Shown in pieces: positions 42,414 through 43,787 of a stretch of DNA of 43,787 bases. Position 1 is the stretch's first letter. Each line of letters begins with the position of its first letter. The position numbers and the translations under genes are program-made. The DNA lies in the NCBI GenBank assembly GCA_007129495.1, contig SKVJ01000036.1, positions 1 to 43,787 on the forward strand. Reading direction: 5' to 3'. The stretch comes from Dehalococcoidia bacterium. Lineage in GTDB: Bacteria; Chloroflexota; Dehalococcoidia; GIF9; AB-539-J10. The notes under the pieces were generated by a model. That model was given only the letters and a program-made list of their open reading frames with translations. It did no database searches and was not told where the DNA came from.

Positions 42414-43480
42414 GTCCACCAGGAATTGACCATGTAGTTCCAGAGGGTGGCAGTTGCGATTCCGAAAAGATTCGACACCAGGTAGAAGACTCCAAGAACC
42501 GAGGTAAGAGTCCAGAGCACAGCCAGGTTAATCGCGAGGCCTCCCAGGCTTACGAGATTGAACTTGAGCAGACGGGTCACGAAGCACCTGAATCCCCGCG
42601 CACGGCGGTCGGGAAAGGTGAAGAAGTCGTTCAGCGTGAAATTGGTAATGATTGAAGTCTCGATGCTTATGATGGCGGAGACCAGGTAGAACAGGCCGAC
42701 GTACTCGGTGAGAAGCCATAGCAACCCCATGTTAACGATGACCCCGCTGCCTCCGACAAGGCAGAACCTGGCGAATCTGGTCCATTCCCCGGTTCTTCTC
42801 ATCAGACTGGCGACATGCTTCAGATAGTCCACCTGTTGGCTGAGGCGGAGCTTGCTTTCCCCGCGCTCACGGGCACGGAAGACAAAAGGGACTTCCGTCA
42901 CTCTCTGTGGTTTCGCCAGAAGCAGTATCTCCAGCAGAATCTTGTAGCCTGTCGGCTCCAGGCGCACATGCGCGATAAGGCCGGTGTCGAGCATGAAGAA
43001 TCCCGACATGGGGTCGCTCACCTTCCTGGTCGACGGCAGGAAGAGATGTGCCAGGAATATGGCGCCCTTCGACACTATCCTCCTGATGAGACTCCATCCC
43101 TCGCAGCCTCCTCCTTCCACGTAGCGGCTCCCGATTGCCACCTCAGATCCCTCATGTATGGCTGTCAGGAGGTTCGGAATGATTTCCGGCGGATGCTGCA
43201 GGTCGGCATCCAGCACGCCTACGATGCGGCTGTCCGCCACTCCGAGGCCGTTGACCACGGCAGATGCCAGGCCTTTCTTGTCTTTGCGAACCAGTATGCG
43301 CACCGGGTACCGCGATGAGAGCTCTCCAATGAGCTCGGCGGTACCATCGTTACTGTCATCGTCCACAATTACGATCTCGTAATCAATGCCGGGCAGGGAT
43401 TCGCCGATTCGCCGGACCAGTTCCGCGATGTTCTCACGCTCACGGTAGGTTGGTATGACCAGTGACAGCGATTTACCCAA
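42404..43480 (-). CDS. Dpm1-like GT2 glycosyltransferase fused to a GtrA-like membrane domain
   Basis: A 358-residue two-domain protein. The N-terminal GT2 domain has LSLVIPTYRERENI, IVDDDSNDGT and a DADLQHPP metal motif, then the GSRYVEGG and SDPMSGFFML blocks of polyprenyl-phosphate mannosyl/glucosyl transferases. From about residue 230 a GtrA-like domain with four membrane helices follows (FARFCLVGGSGVIVNMGLLW onward). The fusion couples synthesis of a polyprenyl-phosphate sugar to its membrane handling. It overlaps the PMT gene by about 10 bases. The start is uncertain: a TTG at 43480 has GGGGG 5 nt upstream, while a GTG at 43486 lies inside that stretch. Confidence 0.9.
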   Translation of the reverse strand: MGKSLSLVIPTYRERENIAELVRRIGESLPGIDYEIVIVDDDSNDGTAELIGELSSRYPVRILVRKDKKGLASAVVNGLGVADSRIVGVLDADLQHPPEIIPNLLTAIHEGSEVAIGSRYVEGGGCEGWSLIRRIVSKGAIFLAHLFLPSTRKVSDPMSGFFMLDTGLIAHVRLEPTGYKILLEILLLAKPQRVTEVPFVFRARERGESKLRLSQQVDYLKHVASLMRRTGEWTRFARFCLVGGSGVIVNMGLLWLLTEYVGLFYLVSAIISIETSIITNFTLNDFFTFPDRRARGFRCFVTRLLKFNLVSLGGLAINLAVLWTLTSVLGVFYLVSNLFGIATATLWNYMVNSWWTWK

Positions 43481-43670
43481 AGCCACCCCCTCGAAGAAGC
43501 GATACCCGCTCCACTACGGGAGAAACAATACTTGCTTCTGCACCTAAATGCCAAGTGGAGGGTTCCGGCCAATACGGGTCCGGGGTATTCCAGCCGCAGG
43601 TAGGATCGCCTCCATATGATGGACGGGATGTAATTGCAGGGCTTTGGTGCGAGCGGGTGCATATCAACCC

Positions 43671-43697
43671 TTGACTTCAGGAATATGACGGGATACT
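43671..43697 (+). promoter_or_regulatory. Candidate promoter of the last, partial gene
   Basis: TTGACT (43671-43676) and GATACT (43692-43697) with a 15-bp spacer, shorter than ideal. The leader would be about 26 nt and contains GAAGGGGG before the ATG. Confidence 0.4.
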
Positions 43698-43730
43698 GTG
43701 TTCGGGACACTTGATGAAGGGGGTTATGAA

Positions 43731-43787
43731 ATGGCTGAAGAGAAGACAGGAATGGGGATGGAACAGAATGTCGCCGGACTCCTCTGC
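43731..43787 (+). CDS. Start of a DUF4870/Tic20-like small membrane protein (partial)
   Basis: Only 19 codons are present (MAEEKTGMGMEQNVAGLLC). The 'G-x-E-x-NVAGLLC' segment is how many DUF4870-type small membrane proteins begin, just before their first helix. GAAGGGGG lies 7 nt upstream. The call depends on a short match and the gene runs off the window. Confidence 0.5.
   Translation, partial: MAEEKTGMGMEQNVAGLLC

Noticed and set aside
1-43787. CRISPR arrays, insertion sequences, prophage or toxin-antitoxin loci
   Set aside because: No regularly spaced repeats, transposase or integrase motifs were found; the RHH protein has no adjacent toxin-like gene.

Overview
The window is a chromosomal segment of moderately GC-rich bacterial DNA, about 44 kb, with dense genes and no phage, insertion sequence or CRISPR array that I can see. 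The gene mix suggests an uncultured Chloroflexota bacterium, most likely Dehalococcoidia-like: stand-alone TrpB2, bacterial Elp3, archaemetzincin, an archaeal-type winged-helix protein, a thiolase/DUF35 pair and a Dpm1-GtrA/PMT pair. There is no rRNA or ribosomal marker, so the lineage is an inference.

Layout. Positions 1-4868 (minus strand) hold a type IV pilus/type II secretion-like assembly operon: ATPase, platform protein, two pseudopilins and the start of a PilX-like protein. Divergent from it, 5083-8238 encodes a large surface-anchored beta-propeller protein. Positions 8301-9087 form a small regulatory operon (winged helix plus ribbon-helix-helix), followed by a GH3-family adenylating enzyme and a 7TM-GAF-GGDEF-HD-GYP cyclic-di-GMP protein. 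Positions 14194-17428 hold a Trm9-like methyltransferase divergent from Elp3, which converges on a second radical SAM enzyme; together the first two look like a wobble-uridine modification pair. A HAD hydrolase follows. Positions 18179-19970 are a tryptophan-specific T-box riboswitch, then a 16-codon leader ORF with two Trp codons, then trpB2. ACP and FabF (20176-21656) form a fatty acid pair. An APH-like kinase, a TlpA/CcdA thiol-redox pair, tRNA-Ala(TGC), a type I GAPDH and an SDR follow. A small Cys-rich membrane peptide, a GapN-type aldehyde dehydrogenase, a VOC protein and tRNA-Ser(GCT) come next.

From 43480 down to 30245 nearly everything is on the minus strand. The pieces are a protein O-mannosylation-like pair (GT2-GtrA plus PMT), an FMN-binding PNPOx-like protein, MTA phosphorylase, archaemetzincin, acyl-CoA dehydrogenase, and a tight operon of thiolase, DUF35, APH/P-loop kinase, ahcY, metK and phosphoglucomutase. 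MetK, AhcY and MTA phosphorylase make and clean up after S-adenosylmethionine, which the radical SAM enzymes and the methyltransferase consume.

The strongest unusual signals are the two-tier tryptophan control upstream of trpB2, the Elp3/Trm9-like pair, and a recurring leaderless-transcript architecture. In that architecture a good -10 box lies 7-10 nt before an ATG that has no Shine-Dalgarno, while genes inside operons have strong ones. Also notable are a PilB ATPase with two degenerate nuclease-like N-terminal repeats and a perfect 19-bp dyad on the promoter of the small regulatory operon, with a related site before the GH3 gene. All functional statements come from reading motifs; no database search was possible.
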